64,000 bases of DNA from positions 62,001 through 126,000 of the forward strand of contig JAJEGS010000055.1 in the NCBI GenBank assembly GCA_022819745.1. Reading direction: 5' to 3'. The first letter of the stretch is position 1. Every line of letters starts with the position of its first letter. Of this stretch, positions 1 through 6,732 are shown piece by piece. The position numbers and the translations under genes were made by a program. The stretch is from Candidatus Latescibacterota bacterium. GTDB taxonomy: Bacteria > Latescibacterota > UBA2968 > UBA8231. The notes beneath the pieces are model-generated. The model had not been told where the DNA came from, did not search any database, and was given only the letters and a program-made list of their open reading frames with translations.

Positions 1-1
1 T

Positions 2-241
2 CTGCGCCGCCAAGTGATACAGGATCTAGTGCTCACGTCTTCGGGTTACAAAATTCTGCTCGAAATTTTGGTCAAGGGCCGCTATCGGCAGCATCGGTCC
101 GTGCCTTTCGTTTTTCGCAATCGCCAGTTCAGCTCCAGCAAGCTGGACCTGCAAGAGTACCTACTATTTGCCAAGCAGATTCTCTACTTCAGCGGCTACA
201 AGCTCATGGGTCGCCACCGAGGTACTAAATCGTGCGACTGA
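2..241 (+). CDS. Dolichol-phosphate mannosyltransferase-like GT2, C-terminal fragment
   Basis: The frame is open from the window edge, so the gene is 5'-truncated by the window. The visible residues contain the hallmark GYKILLEILVKGRY segment and a VPFVFRNR...SSKL segment, as in the C-terminal part of the catalytic domain of DPM1/polyprenol-phosphate glycosyltransferases. These transfer a sugar from a nucleotide donor to a polyprenyl phosphate. The protein ends a few residues after the usual region and has no C-terminal GtrA-like membrane domain. Its last codons overlap the next glycosyltransferase by 10 bp, so the two are probably co-translated. Substrate unknown. Confidence 0.75.
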   Translation: MRRQVIQDLVLTSSGYKILLEILVKGRYRQHRSVPFVFRNRQFSSSKLDLQEYLLFAKQILYFSGYKLMGRHRGTKSCD

Positions 242-1914
242 GCGTTGTTTTCCTCAACTACAACACCCGAGACCTGACCCGCCAGGCCCTGAGTTCTGTG
301 CTCGCAGCAGCCGAAGGGCTAGCGGTGGAGATATTCGTCGTTGACAATGCCTCGGTAGATGGCAGTGCTGACATGGTAGCCGAGGAGTTCCCGCAAGTGA
401 AGCTGATCCGCAACGCGGCCAATGTGGGTTTTGCGGCTGGCAACAACGTGGCCTTGCGGCAGGTGACCGGAGAATACGTGCTGCTGATCAACACCGATAC
501 CATTGTGCGCCAGGATGCGCTGCGCACGATGGTAGAGTTCTTGGACGCGCACCCGGAAGCCGGAGCCTGCGGGTGCAAAATCCTCGACCCGGACGGCACC
601 TTGCAGCTCGACAGCCGCCGCGGCTTTCCGACGCCTTTGGCTGCCTTCTGCAAGATGTCGGGCCTGAGCCGCTTCTTTCCCAAGCACCCGCTCATCGCCC
701 ACTACCACATGACGTATCTCGATCCCGAGCAGACGGCTGAGGTCGAGGTGCTGTCCGGTTCTTGCATGATGGTGCGCAAGGCGGCCATGGACCAAGTCGG
801 CCTGCTCGACGAGGACTATTTCATGTACGGCGAGGACATCGACTGGTGCTATCGCTTCCACCAAGCTGGCTGGAAAATTTACTACGTGCCAACAACCTCG
901 ATCATTCACTTTCGCGGCGAGAGTGGCCGGGGGGTGCCTCTGCGAATTCTCTATCGCAAGAGCCGTGCCATGTCGATTTTTGTCAACAAACACATGGCGC
1001 GGCGTTTTCGCTTCTTCCCACTGTGGCTTTTGCAGGTGGGCATTGCCCTGTACGGAACGTTCCGCCTCCTCGCCCGGGCGGGTCGCGCCTTGGCCATGCC
1101 GCTGATCGACGCTGGCTTAGTGCTCTGCGGCTTAAAGCTCGGATTAGCGGTGCGCTACCACCAAGAGCTGGTGCCTTTTATCTACCGCATCGAGCAAGTC
1201 GGCAATCTATTCGGCCTCGACGTCCAGCCGACGCGCTGGCTGGTGCCGCCTCCGTATTCGGATTTGCAATGGGCTACTGTGTACGGCGCTTCGACCTTGG
1301 TCTGGCTATTGGCGTTTTACGCGTCGGGCCTGTACGACCGCCGCCGCTACTCGGTGGCGTGGTCGGTAGTGGGGGTGACGCTGGGGTTTGCCTGCATAGT
1401 GATGCTGGTGTTCTTCTTTAAGGCGTACAATTTTTCGCGGCTAGCTGTGGTCGCGGCTTGGTTTTGCAACTTGCTGTTAATCGCCGGTTGGCGCTTGGCC
1501 GCGCGTTGGTTCCTGTACCAGCGCGGCCGCGAGGGTCGGTTGCGCACCCTGTTGGTGGGAACGGATGCGGTTGCCGTGCATTTCGTCGAGCAGTTAGAAC
1601 GCACGAGTATGGTCAACTGCGATCTGATCGGCGTGGTGGGCGATGGCTCCCAACAGCGGGGCTGCCCGCTGGCTGGTCGCCCAGTGGTCGGCCACGTTGG
1701 CGAACTGGAGGCATTGGTGGACGACTTTGCCATTGAGCACCTCGTGTTCACTCCGAGCGCCATGGCGTCGTTCTTGGAGCAGCCGGTGCAGTCGCGGGGG
1801 GCACGGGATTTGCGCGTTAGCATGGTGCCGGTCGCTTTTGCCGAGATGGTTGCCGATCGCGGCGCACACGACTCCGCGCCTTTGCCCCTCGTGGAGATTC
1901 AGACGGGGAGTTGA
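232..1914 (+). CDS. GT2 glycosyltransferase fused to membrane and CoA_binding_3-like regions
   Basis: GTG start overlapping the upstream GT; 560 aa. Residues about 1-260 are a rhamnosyltransferase-like GT2 domain (VVDNASVDGS near residue 36, the LLINTDT acidic motif, YGEDIDWCYR near the end). Several hydrophobic segments lie around 260-430. Residues about 435-555 resemble the CoA_binding_3 Rossmann-like domain that precedes the catalytic domain in WbaP/WcaJ polyprenyl-phosphate sugar transferases, ending on a PLPLVEI segment comparable to PLMELTP in the complete transferase at 44221. The phosphotransferase catalytic domain itself is missing. The likely role is cell-surface glycan assembly at the membrane. 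The GT2 call is firm; the C-terminal half is inferred from similarity to the second protein. Confidence 0.8.
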   Translation: MRLSVVFLNYNTRDLTRQALSSVLAAAEGLAVEIFVVDNASVDGSADMVAEEFPQVKLIRNAANVGFAAGNNVALRQVTGEYVLLINTDTIVRQDALRTMVEFLDAHPEAGACGCKILDPDGTLQLDSRRGFPTPLAAFCKMSGLSRFFPKHPLIAHYHMTYLDPEQTAEVEVLSGSCMMVRKAAMDQVGLLDEDYFMYGEDIDWCYRFHQAGWKIYYVPTTSIIHFRGESGRGVPLRILYRKSRAMSIFVNKHMARRFRFFPLWLLQVGIALYGTFRLLARAGRALAMPLIDAGLVLCGLKLGLAVRYHQELVPFIYRIEQVGNLFGLDVQPTRWLVPPPYSDLQWATVYGASTLVWLLAFYASGLYDRRRYSVAWSVVGVTLGFACIVMLVFFFKAYNFSRLAVVAAWFCNLLLIAGWRLAARWFLYQRGREGRLRTLLVGTDAVAVHFVEQLERTSMVNCDLIGVVGDGSQQRGCPLAGRPVVGHVGELEALVDDFAIEHLVFTPSAMASFLEQPVQSRGARDLRVSMVPVAFAEMVADRGAHDSAPLPLVEIQTGS

Positions 1915-1925
1915 GTAGAGCAGTG

Positions 1926-1954
1926 TTGATCTTTTACCTTTATTTACGTATTGT
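1926..1954 (+). promoter_or_regulatory. Possible sigma70-type promoter upstream of the ABC permease
   Basis: TTGATC (1926-1931), a 17-bp spacer and TATTGT (1949-1954), about 30 bp before the ABC permease start at 1984. The spacer is AT-rich compared with the surrounding coding DNA. Found by eye only. Confidence 0.35.
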
Positions 1955-1983
1955 GAACGCGAGCATATGCTGGGAGAATAACT

Positions 1984-2685
1984 ATGTCTGAAAGGCGTTT
2001 GGCAGGCGGTCGGGAGATCGTGCTGCCGATGAGTAAAGCAGTAGAAATTAGTTTTCGCAGCCTGAAAATTCGCTTTGGCCGCTCGCTGATCACCACCAGC
2101 GGCGTGATTTTGGCCATAGCCTTTTTAATGTCGGTGTGGAGCAACAACGAAATCATCAGCAGCCTGCGGAACGCGGACAAAAGCGAGATCAACTTGCTGT
2201 TGCAAAAAAACGGCATTGAGACCGGCGTCACCGAGGCTGGCGACGCTTCTGCAGAGGCCAAGGCCCGCATGGAGGAAGAGCAATCCAAGCAAACTTGGCT
2301 TATCAGTCTCTCGCTGTTGGTCTGCGTGGTTGGTATTGCCAACGCCATGTTGATGTCGGTGACCGAGCGGTTCCGCGAGATTGGCACCATGAAGTGTCTC
2401 GGGGCCTTGGACACCTTTATCGTCAAGCTCTTCCTGCTCGAATCGACCTTTCAGGGGTTGGCAGGGACTTCGGCCGGGATCGTCATTGGTTTTGCGCTGA
2501 CGCTGGGGTTAGCTCTGCTCGATTACGGCGGTTACACGTTCACCTATTTCCCAGTGAGCGGCATCGCTGAATCAGCCGGTTACGCCTTGGTGGTGGGAAC
2601 CTTGCTTTCGCTGATCGGTGCCATGTTGCCGGCGTACCGCGCAGCCAAGATGGAGCCGGTCGAGGCCATGCGCTCCGACACTTGA
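1984..2685 (+). CDS. ABC transporter permease, short FtsX/MacB-like
   Basis: 233 aa with a GGGAGAA ribosome site before ATG 1984. The N-terminal region SFRSLKIRFGRSLITTSGVILAI matches the MacB/FtsX permease start. Four membrane segments fall at about 36-55, 102-125, 160-180 and 200-222, and the end YRAAKMEPVEAMR is the classic permease C-terminus. The large periplasmic domain usually found between TM1 and TM2 is reduced to roughly 45 residues, so this is a minimal member. The next gene is its ATPase, 20 bp downstream. The pair probably moves a lipophilic substrate or lipoprotein, or acts mechanically as FtsEX does; no substrate can be assigned. Confidence 0.85.
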   Translation: MSERRLAGGREIVLPMSKAVEISFRSLKIRFGRSLITTSGVILAIAFLMSVWSNNEIISSLRNADKSEINLLLQKNGIETGVTEAGDASAEAKARMEEEQSKQTWLISLSLLVCVVGIANAMLMSVTERFREIGTMKCLGALDTFIVKLFLLESTFQGLAGTSAGIVIGFALTLGLALLDYGGYTFTYFPVSGIAESAGYALVVGTLLSLIGAMLPAYRAAKMEPVEAMRSDT

Positions 2686-2705
2686 TTCCTTAGAGGAGAT
2701 CTGAA

Positions 2706-3482
2706 ATGACCGAAACCGCCCCGGACGAGGTCGCTGTCCAAGAACAAGAAGCGGAAAAACGCACGGTAGTACGGACCCAACAGGTAAAGAAAACTTACTT
2801 GATGGGTGAGATTGAGGTTCACGCCCTGCGCGGCGTCGATATGGAGATCTACACTGGCGAGTACCTGTCGATCATGGGGCCTTCAGGCTCGGGCAAGAGC
2901 ACCTTCTTCAATATGGTCGGCGGTCTCGATAAGCCCTCGGAGGGCAAGGTGTACATCGACGAGGTGGATGTCGCCCAGCTCGACGCGTATGAACTGGCTT
3001 GGCTGCGCTGCCGCAAAATCGGCTATATCTTCCAGTCGTTTAACTTGATCCCGGTGATGACCGCGCTCGAAAACGTCACCTTGCCGATGGTCTTCGCCGG
3101 TCTGACCAGCGACGAGGCCCGCGACAAGGGCATGGAGCTTTTGGGCAAGGTGGGCCTTGGCGAGCGGCATTCGCACAAGCCCAACGAGCTTTCGGGGGGC
3201 CAGCAGCAGCGCGTGGCCGTCGCCCGCGCCTTGGCCAACGACCCAGCCGTCGTCCTCGCCGACGAGCCGACGGGGAATCTGGACCTGCGCACGGGCACCG
3301 AAATCATCGAATTGCTCAAAGAGATGAACGAGAATTCCGGTGTGACCGTCATTTCGGCGACCCACGACCACAAGATGCTCAGCGTCTCCGACCGCGTGGT
3401 GTGGGTCAAGGACGGCCAAGTCGATCACGTGCGCAATCGCGAAGACCTAGATATCGAAGTAACCCACGTAGAAGGCGAGTAG
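2706..3482 (+). CDS. ABC transporter ATP-binding protein, LolD/MacB type
   Basis: 258 aa, ATG preceded by GAGGAGAT. Walker A GPSGSGKST, Q-loop FQSFNLIPVMTALENV, signature LSGGQQQRVAVARAL, Walker B VVLADEP with TGNLDLRTG, and the switch His in ATHDHKM are all present. The layout is that of the MacB/LolD/FtsE subfamily. An acidic N-terminal extension of about 25 residues and an acidic tail lie outside the core. It hydrolyses ATP on the cytoplasmic face to drive the permease encoded just upstream. Confidence 0.92.
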   Translation: MTETAPDEVAVQEQEAEKRTVVRTQQVKKTYLMGEIEVHALRGVDMEIYTGEYLSIMGPSGSGKSTFFNMVGGLDKPSEGKVYIDEVDVAQLDAYELAWLRCRKIGYIFQSFNLIPVMTALENVTLPMVFAGLTSDEARDKGMELLGKVGLGERHSHKPNELSGGQQQRVAVARALANDPAVVLADEPTGNLDLRTGTEIIELLKEMNENSGVTVISATHDHKMLSVSDRVVWVKDGQVDHVRNREDLDIEVTHVEGE

Positions 3483-4267
3483 TGCTGCCGACCTACCCGG
3501 CCGCGTTCTGGGTCTGCGCGGTGGGGGCCGTGTTGTTGATGGGGGTGGCTAAGGCTGGTTTTGGCGGTGGGATCGGCATTTTGGCCACCCCGCTTTTGGC
3601 ACTGACGGTTTCGGTGGCGGACGCGGCGGCCCTATTGCTGCCGCTGTTGATCGCCTGCGATGTATTCGCCGTCCGGCACTATCGCCGCACCTTCGACAAA
3701 ACGAGCGTCAAACGGCTTCTGCCCGGTTCCGCCTTGGGGATCGGCGCGGGGGCTTTTTTTTTCGGGTACTTTAGTCAGCACGAGCGCGTTCTAGAGGTGG
3801 GATTGGGCTGCTTGGCCTTGCTGTTTGTCGCTTTTCAGTTCGGGCGGGCGGCGATTGTCGGGGCCGTGCGGAAGCAGCATCCAGGGAAGCTCGCTGGTGT
3901 GCTGATGGGCGCGGCCTCGGGCTTTACCTCGACGATTGCTCACGCCGGGGCGCCGCCGGTGGTCATCTACCTGCTGCCGCAGCAGCTACCGCGCCACATG
4001 TTTGTCGGCACTACGGTCATCTTTTTTGCCATGCTCAATTTGCTCAAACTGCCGCCCTACTGGGGCTTGGGGCTTTTTCACGCCGATATCTTTAAGACGA
4101 CGTTGCTGCTGGCACCGCTGGCGTACGTCGGGGTGAAGTTGGGCGTGTTTTTGCTCCAGCGATTTAGCGATTTGTGGTTTAATAGGCTGGTGTATGGGAT
4201 CTTGCTAGCGACGGCGATACAGTTGGTTACTGGAGATAATTTACTGGAGGGGATGGTCCGGGGATGA
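3482..4267 (+). CDS. TauE/SafE family sulfite/anion exporter
   Basis: About 261 aa, hydrophobic throughout with about eight predicted membrane helices. GTG 3482 is chosen because it shares its first base with the stop of the ABC ATPase; a longer upstream reading would add a highly Arg-rich, unlikely N-terminus. The repeated glycine-rich segments (GFGGGIGILATPLLAL near the start; GAASGFTSTIAHAGAPPVVIYLL in the middle) are typical of both halves of TauE/SafE proteins. Such proteins export small sulfur-containing anions across the inner membrane. Translational coupling to the ABC genes suggests a shared transcript. Confidence 0.88.
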   Translation: MLPTYPAAFWVCAVGAVLLMGVAKAGFGGGIGILATPLLALTVSVADAAALLLPLLIACDVFAVRHYRRTFDKTSVKRLLPGSALGIGAGAFFFGYFSQHERVLEVGLGCLALLFVAFQFGRAAIVGAVRKQHPGKLAGVLMGAASGFTSTIAHAGAPPVVIYLLPQQLPRHMFVGTTVIFFAMLNLLKLPPYWGLGLFHADIFKTTLLLAPLAYVGVKLGVFLLQRFSDLWFNRLVYGILLATAIQLVTGDNLLEGMVRG

Positions 4268-4385
4268 TAGGGCATTTCTGGCTGCATCTAGGGTCCGTCC
4301 ACCAAAGTGGGACTACCTTGTATGGGCTTGACGACGATCGGCGACTTGTCCTTACTAAAGGTATAACTCGTTCAAGGAGATAAAA

Positions 4386-4508
4386 ATGACGAAGACAAAG
4401 CGTGTCGTACAGCAGGCACCAAAAAGGGGCACGATAAGAATATCCACTATTAAAAAGGCGGTTGACAGTGTCAAGAAGACTAGGTCGGAACCTCGCAAGT
4501 CTAGATAA
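4386..4508 (+). CDS. Small basic protein (40 aa), partner of TIR-like gene
   Basis: A 40-codon ORF with a good AAGGAGA ribosome site 5 nt before the ATG. The product is strongly basic (Lys/Arg in more than a quarter of positions), with a central IKKAVDSVKKTR helix-like stretch and no hydrophobic segment. The stop is followed after two bases by the start of the TIR-like gene, so the two look translationally coupled. Function unknown; a nucleic-acid-binding or antitoxin-like role is only a guess from charge and position. Confidence 0.55.
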   Translation: MTKTKRVVQQAPKRGTIRISTIKKAVDSVKKTRSEPRKSR

Positions 4509-4510
4509 GC

Positions 4511-5005
4511 GTGATGGATACTAGACGATATGCTGGGAACGTGTTTATCAATTGTCCGTTTGACAAGGAGTATTTGATACTCAGAAATGCTCTTCTATTT
4601 GCCATATTTGACTGCGGCTTTATCCCGCGTTGTGCGCTAGAGGAAGACGATAGCGGCGATGTGCGTTTCAACAAAATACAGAAAATCATTGCAGAGTGCC
4701 GGTTTGGTGTCCACGATATATCGCGCACAGAACTTGACGACCAGACACAGACCCCTCGTTTCAATATGCCCTTGGAATTGGGCGTATTCCTAGGTGCAAA
4801 GCACTTTGGGAATAAGCGACAGAAAGGAAAGGTCTGCCTAGTTTTGGATCGCGAGCAATACCGATACCAAGCCTTTATATCCGACATAGCCGGGCATGAT
4901 ATTCGTTCCCATGGCAACAAGCCTGAGAAAGTCATAACGCATGTACGCGACTGGTTGAATGCTGCTTCTGGTAGAAGGACGATCCCAGGGGGCGGGCGAT
5001 TATAG
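4511..5005 (+). CDS. TIR/nucleoside deoxyribosyltransferase-like protein, frameshifted
   Basis: Starts GTG 4511 or ATG 4514. The N-terminal FINCPFDKEY, the central DCGFIPRCALEEDD, the HDISRTELD segment and RFNMPLELGVFLGAK give a Rossmann-like alternation; the last resembles the Glu-bearing NxxxELG helix of TIR and nucleoside 2-deoxyribosyltransferase domains. I know proteins of this FINCPFD type only as uncharacterised. The reading frame ends at TAG 5003 just after a run of five Gs (4988-4992), and the natural C-terminus continues in another frame to 5121. The intact protein would be about 202 aa. It may be a nucleotide-targeting effector; activity is not established. Confidence 0.6.
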   Translation: MMDTRRYAGNVFINCPFDKEYLILRNALLFAIFDCGFIPRCALEEDDSGDVRFNKIQKIIAECRFGVHDISRTELDDQTQTPRFNMPLELGVFLGAKHFGNKRQKGKVCLVLDREQYRYQAFISDIAGHDIRSHGNKPEKVITHVRDWLNAASGRRTIPGGGRL

Positions 5006-5121
5006 CTAGGTGGCGGCAATTCGAGGCAGATTTGCCAGCTATGTGTGAGCAATCTTCCATTGAGGTAGATGAATTAACCTACAACGATCGGACCAATTTC
5101 ATCTCGGAATGGCTGAGGTAG
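4988..5121 (+). other. Frameshifted C-terminus of the TIR-like gene
   Basis: Shifting frame at the G run gives an uninterrupted continuation through 5008-5121 reading RWRQFEADLPAM near its start and ending NFISEWLR before TAG 5119-5121. The composition is normal for a helical protein tail. The G5 run (4988-4992) followed by CGGG is a typical place for an indel, either real or from sequencing. Confidence 0.55.
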
Positions 5122-5502
5122 TATAGTCATCCCCTCTTTCCGCAAAGATGCTCTAGATATCTAGGACAAGACGCATGGAATGGAGCGCAGTATTTGATAG
5201 GGTGGATAGGATTTCCCGGGGCCATTCCTGAAAGATCCCCGAGTGCTTTCGTCGGAAGAGTTTCTTTCGCCAACTCAGAAATCCTTTCTTTTCCTACAGT
5301 ACTTTTCGCCCGGCGACGGATAGGTATCCAGAACAATCACTTCAGCAGGTTCCAAGCCTCTTCAGCTACTGGCTCTGTCGGATCCAGATACTCAATGACC
5401 TTGCCGCGCAGCGGCGACGGTGTCACCGGATGGAGATCGGTTTCGTGCGACAATATAGTCCCTCGGATCCTTTGATCGACTTTTTCAGAAGGAGACCAAA
5501 AC
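5122..5502. other. Gene-poor stretch between accessory genes
   Basis: No convincing full-length gene. A plus-strand open frame (5194-5475) has no recognisable content and no good start site. The minus strand carries the two short relic frames listed separately. The region separates the TIR-like gene from the RelB-like antitoxin. Confidence 0.5.
5275..5340 (-). pseudogene. Possible PIN-type toxin N-terminal remnant
   Basis: A 21-codon frame starting at GTG 5340 reads VIVLDT, which matches the first beta strand and catalytic Asp of PIN-domain toxins, then degenerates and stops. Its start overlaps the stop of the upstream short frame by GTGA, the usual toxin-antitoxin arrangement. Only six residues support the family call, so this is weak. 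Confidence 0.25.
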
Positions 5503-5504
5503 AT
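5337..5504 (-). CDS. Short antitoxin-like ORF (55 aa)
   Basis: ATG at 5504 on the minus strand, 55 aa. The C-terminal part (LRGKVIEYLDPTEPVAEEAW, residues about 33-52) is acidic and protein-like, resembling small antitoxins encoded next to PIN toxins. The N-terminus lies across the ribosome site of the plus-strand antitoxin gene at 5503, and no clear Shine-Dalgarno sequence is visible. It may be a relic. Confidence 0.3.
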   Translation of the reverse strand: MFWSPSEKVDQRIRGTILSHETDLHPVTPSPLRGKVIEYLDPTEPVAEEAWNLLK

Positions 5505-5730
5505 GGCGATATCGATTCAATTTCCTGCTGACGCGGAACAACGGCTTGATTTCCTAGCGACGCAAACGGGGCGCACTAAGGATGTCTGCCTACGCGAGAT
5601 TATCGAACGGGGTCTTGAGGACATGGAGGACTATTATCTCGCTGCCGAAGTCCTGCAGCGCGTCCGAAACGGTGAGGAGCAGGTGTACTCCGCTGCTGAG
5701 GTGAAGAAAGCCCTTGGTCTGGACAATTGA
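5503..5730 (+). CDS. RelB/ParD-like ribbon-helix-helix antitoxin
   Basis: 75 aa, ATG after AGAAGGAGA. Residues 1-45 (MAISIQFPADAEQRLDFLA followed by a TGRTKDVCLREII helix) form a ribbon-helix-helix DNA-binding domain. The acidic C-terminal tail with the YYLAAEVLQRVR helix and YSAAEVKKALGL is the toxin-binding part typical of RelB/DinJ-type antitoxins. Such proteins bind and neutralise a RelE mRNA interferase and repress their own operon. The partner toxin is truncated just downstream, so this antitoxin is now an orphan. Confidence 0.8.
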   Translation: MAISIQFPADAEQRLDFLATQTGRTKDVCLREIIERGLEDMEDYYLAAEVLQRVRNGEEQVYSAAEVKKALGLDN

Positions 5731-5746
5731 GTACACCGAGACTGCA
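5714..5746 (+). pseudogene. RelE toxin N-terminal remnant
   Basis: A TTG at 5714, inside the end of the antitoxin gene, starts the reading VWTIEYTETA, the standard opening of RelE/ParE toxins that overlap RelB genes in this way. After Ala-11 the similarity stops and the frame runs into the start of the aldo/keto reductase gene in the same phase. About 90 percent of the toxin is gone, consistent with a deletion joining the toxin start to unrelated DNA. Confidence 0.6.
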
Positions 5747-5773
5747 TCCCCTTGCCACTGGAGACCATACCCA

Positions 5774-6727
5774 ATGAACGATAGACCTTACTCCCGCCGC
5801 ACGTTCCTCAAGCTCTCGACCGCGGCCGCCGCCGGCCTTTCCATAAGTGCTGCGCCGAACCACCGCGACATGCCCCAGCGGATCTTGGGCCGCACAGGCG
5901 AAGCTGTTTCTCTACTCGGCTTGGGCGGCGCGCACATGGCCCGCCACGGCAACATGGAGGAGAAAGCGGCCATCGCCTTGATGCACGCGGCCATCGACGA
6001 GGGGATCAACTTCTTCGACAATGCTTGGGGCTATTCCGACGGCGCGAGTGAGATACGCATGGGCAAGGCGCTGCGCGGCGGCTATCGCGACCGCGTATTC
6101 CTGATGACCAAGGATACGAGCCGCCATCCCAAGCGGGCGATTGCCCATCTCGAAGAGAGCTTGCGCCGGCTGCAAACCGACGTGATCGACTTGTGGCAGT
6201 TTCACAATATCAAACAGCCCGACGATCCAGAGCGGATTTACGAGCGGGGCCTGTTAGAGGCCGCGCTCAAAGCCAAAGAGGAGGGCAAGATCCGCTATAT
6301 CGGCTTTACCGGCCATACTTTGCCCGCTCTGCACGTGGAGATGATCGAGCGCGGCTTTGCTTGGGATGCCACGCAAATGCCGATCAACGTATTCGACCCG
6401 CACTACCTCAGCTTTGTCGAGCAGGTGCTGCCGCTCGCAGTGGAAAGGAACATCGGGGTCATTGCCATGAAGACCTTGGGGGGTACGCCCGAAGCGATCC
6501 TCGCAACAGGTGTGGCGACGGCGGCAGAGTGCCTACGCTACGCCATGAGTCTGCCAGTGGCTACTGTGTGTTCTGGGATGGATTCGCTGGAAAAACTGCG
6601 GCAGAATGCGGCCATAGCCCGGCAGTTCACGCCCTTGGCCGACGACGAGCAACTTGCGCTTTTGTCGCGCACGCAAGAGCTAGGGGCGCAGGGCACACAC
6701 GAGTCGTACAAAGCTCGCCGGCCCTAA
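5774..6727 (+). CDS. Tat-signal aldo/keto reductase
   Basis: 317 aa from ATG 5774; the longer in-frame reading back to 5714 is the RelE remnant and is rejected. The N-terminus carries a twin-arginine signal (SRRTFLKLSTAAAAGLS). The AKR barrel follows: GRTGEAVSLLGLGG, the catalytic Asp/Tyr strand FFDNAWGYSDGASE, Lys in VFLMTKD, and a Q-F-H-N substrate strand (DLWQFHNI). The C-terminal cofactor segment is AAECLRYAMSLPVATVCSGM. It probably reduces or oxidises a sugar or aldehyde with NAD(P)H in or across the membrane. The substrate cannot be told. Confidence 0.88.
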   Translation: MNDRPYSRRTFLKLSTAAAAGLSISAAPNHRDMPQRILGRTGEAVSLLGLGGAHMARHGNMEEKAAIALMHAAIDEGINFFDNAWGYSDGASEIRMGKALRGGYRDRVFLMTKDTSRHPKRAIAHLEESLRRLQTDVIDLWQFHNIKQPDDPERIYERGLLEAALKAKEEGKIRYIGFTGHTLPALHVEMIERGFAWDATQMPINVFDPHYLSFVEQVLPLAVERNIGVIAMKTLGGTPEAILATGVATAAECLRYAMSLPVATVCSGMDSLEKLRQNAAIARQFTPLADDEQLALLSRTQELGAQGTHESYKARRP

Positions 6728-6732
6728 TCTCC

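Noticed and set aside
1347..1823. Long antisense open frames within GC-rich genes (for example here and at 8269-9687)
   Set aside because: These are mirror frames produced by strong codon bias opposite well-supported genes; composition is Arg/Pro-rich without motifs.
5194..5475. 93-aa plus-strand open frame
   Set aside because: No ribosome site, no recognisable protein pattern, and antisense to the more protein-like relic frames.
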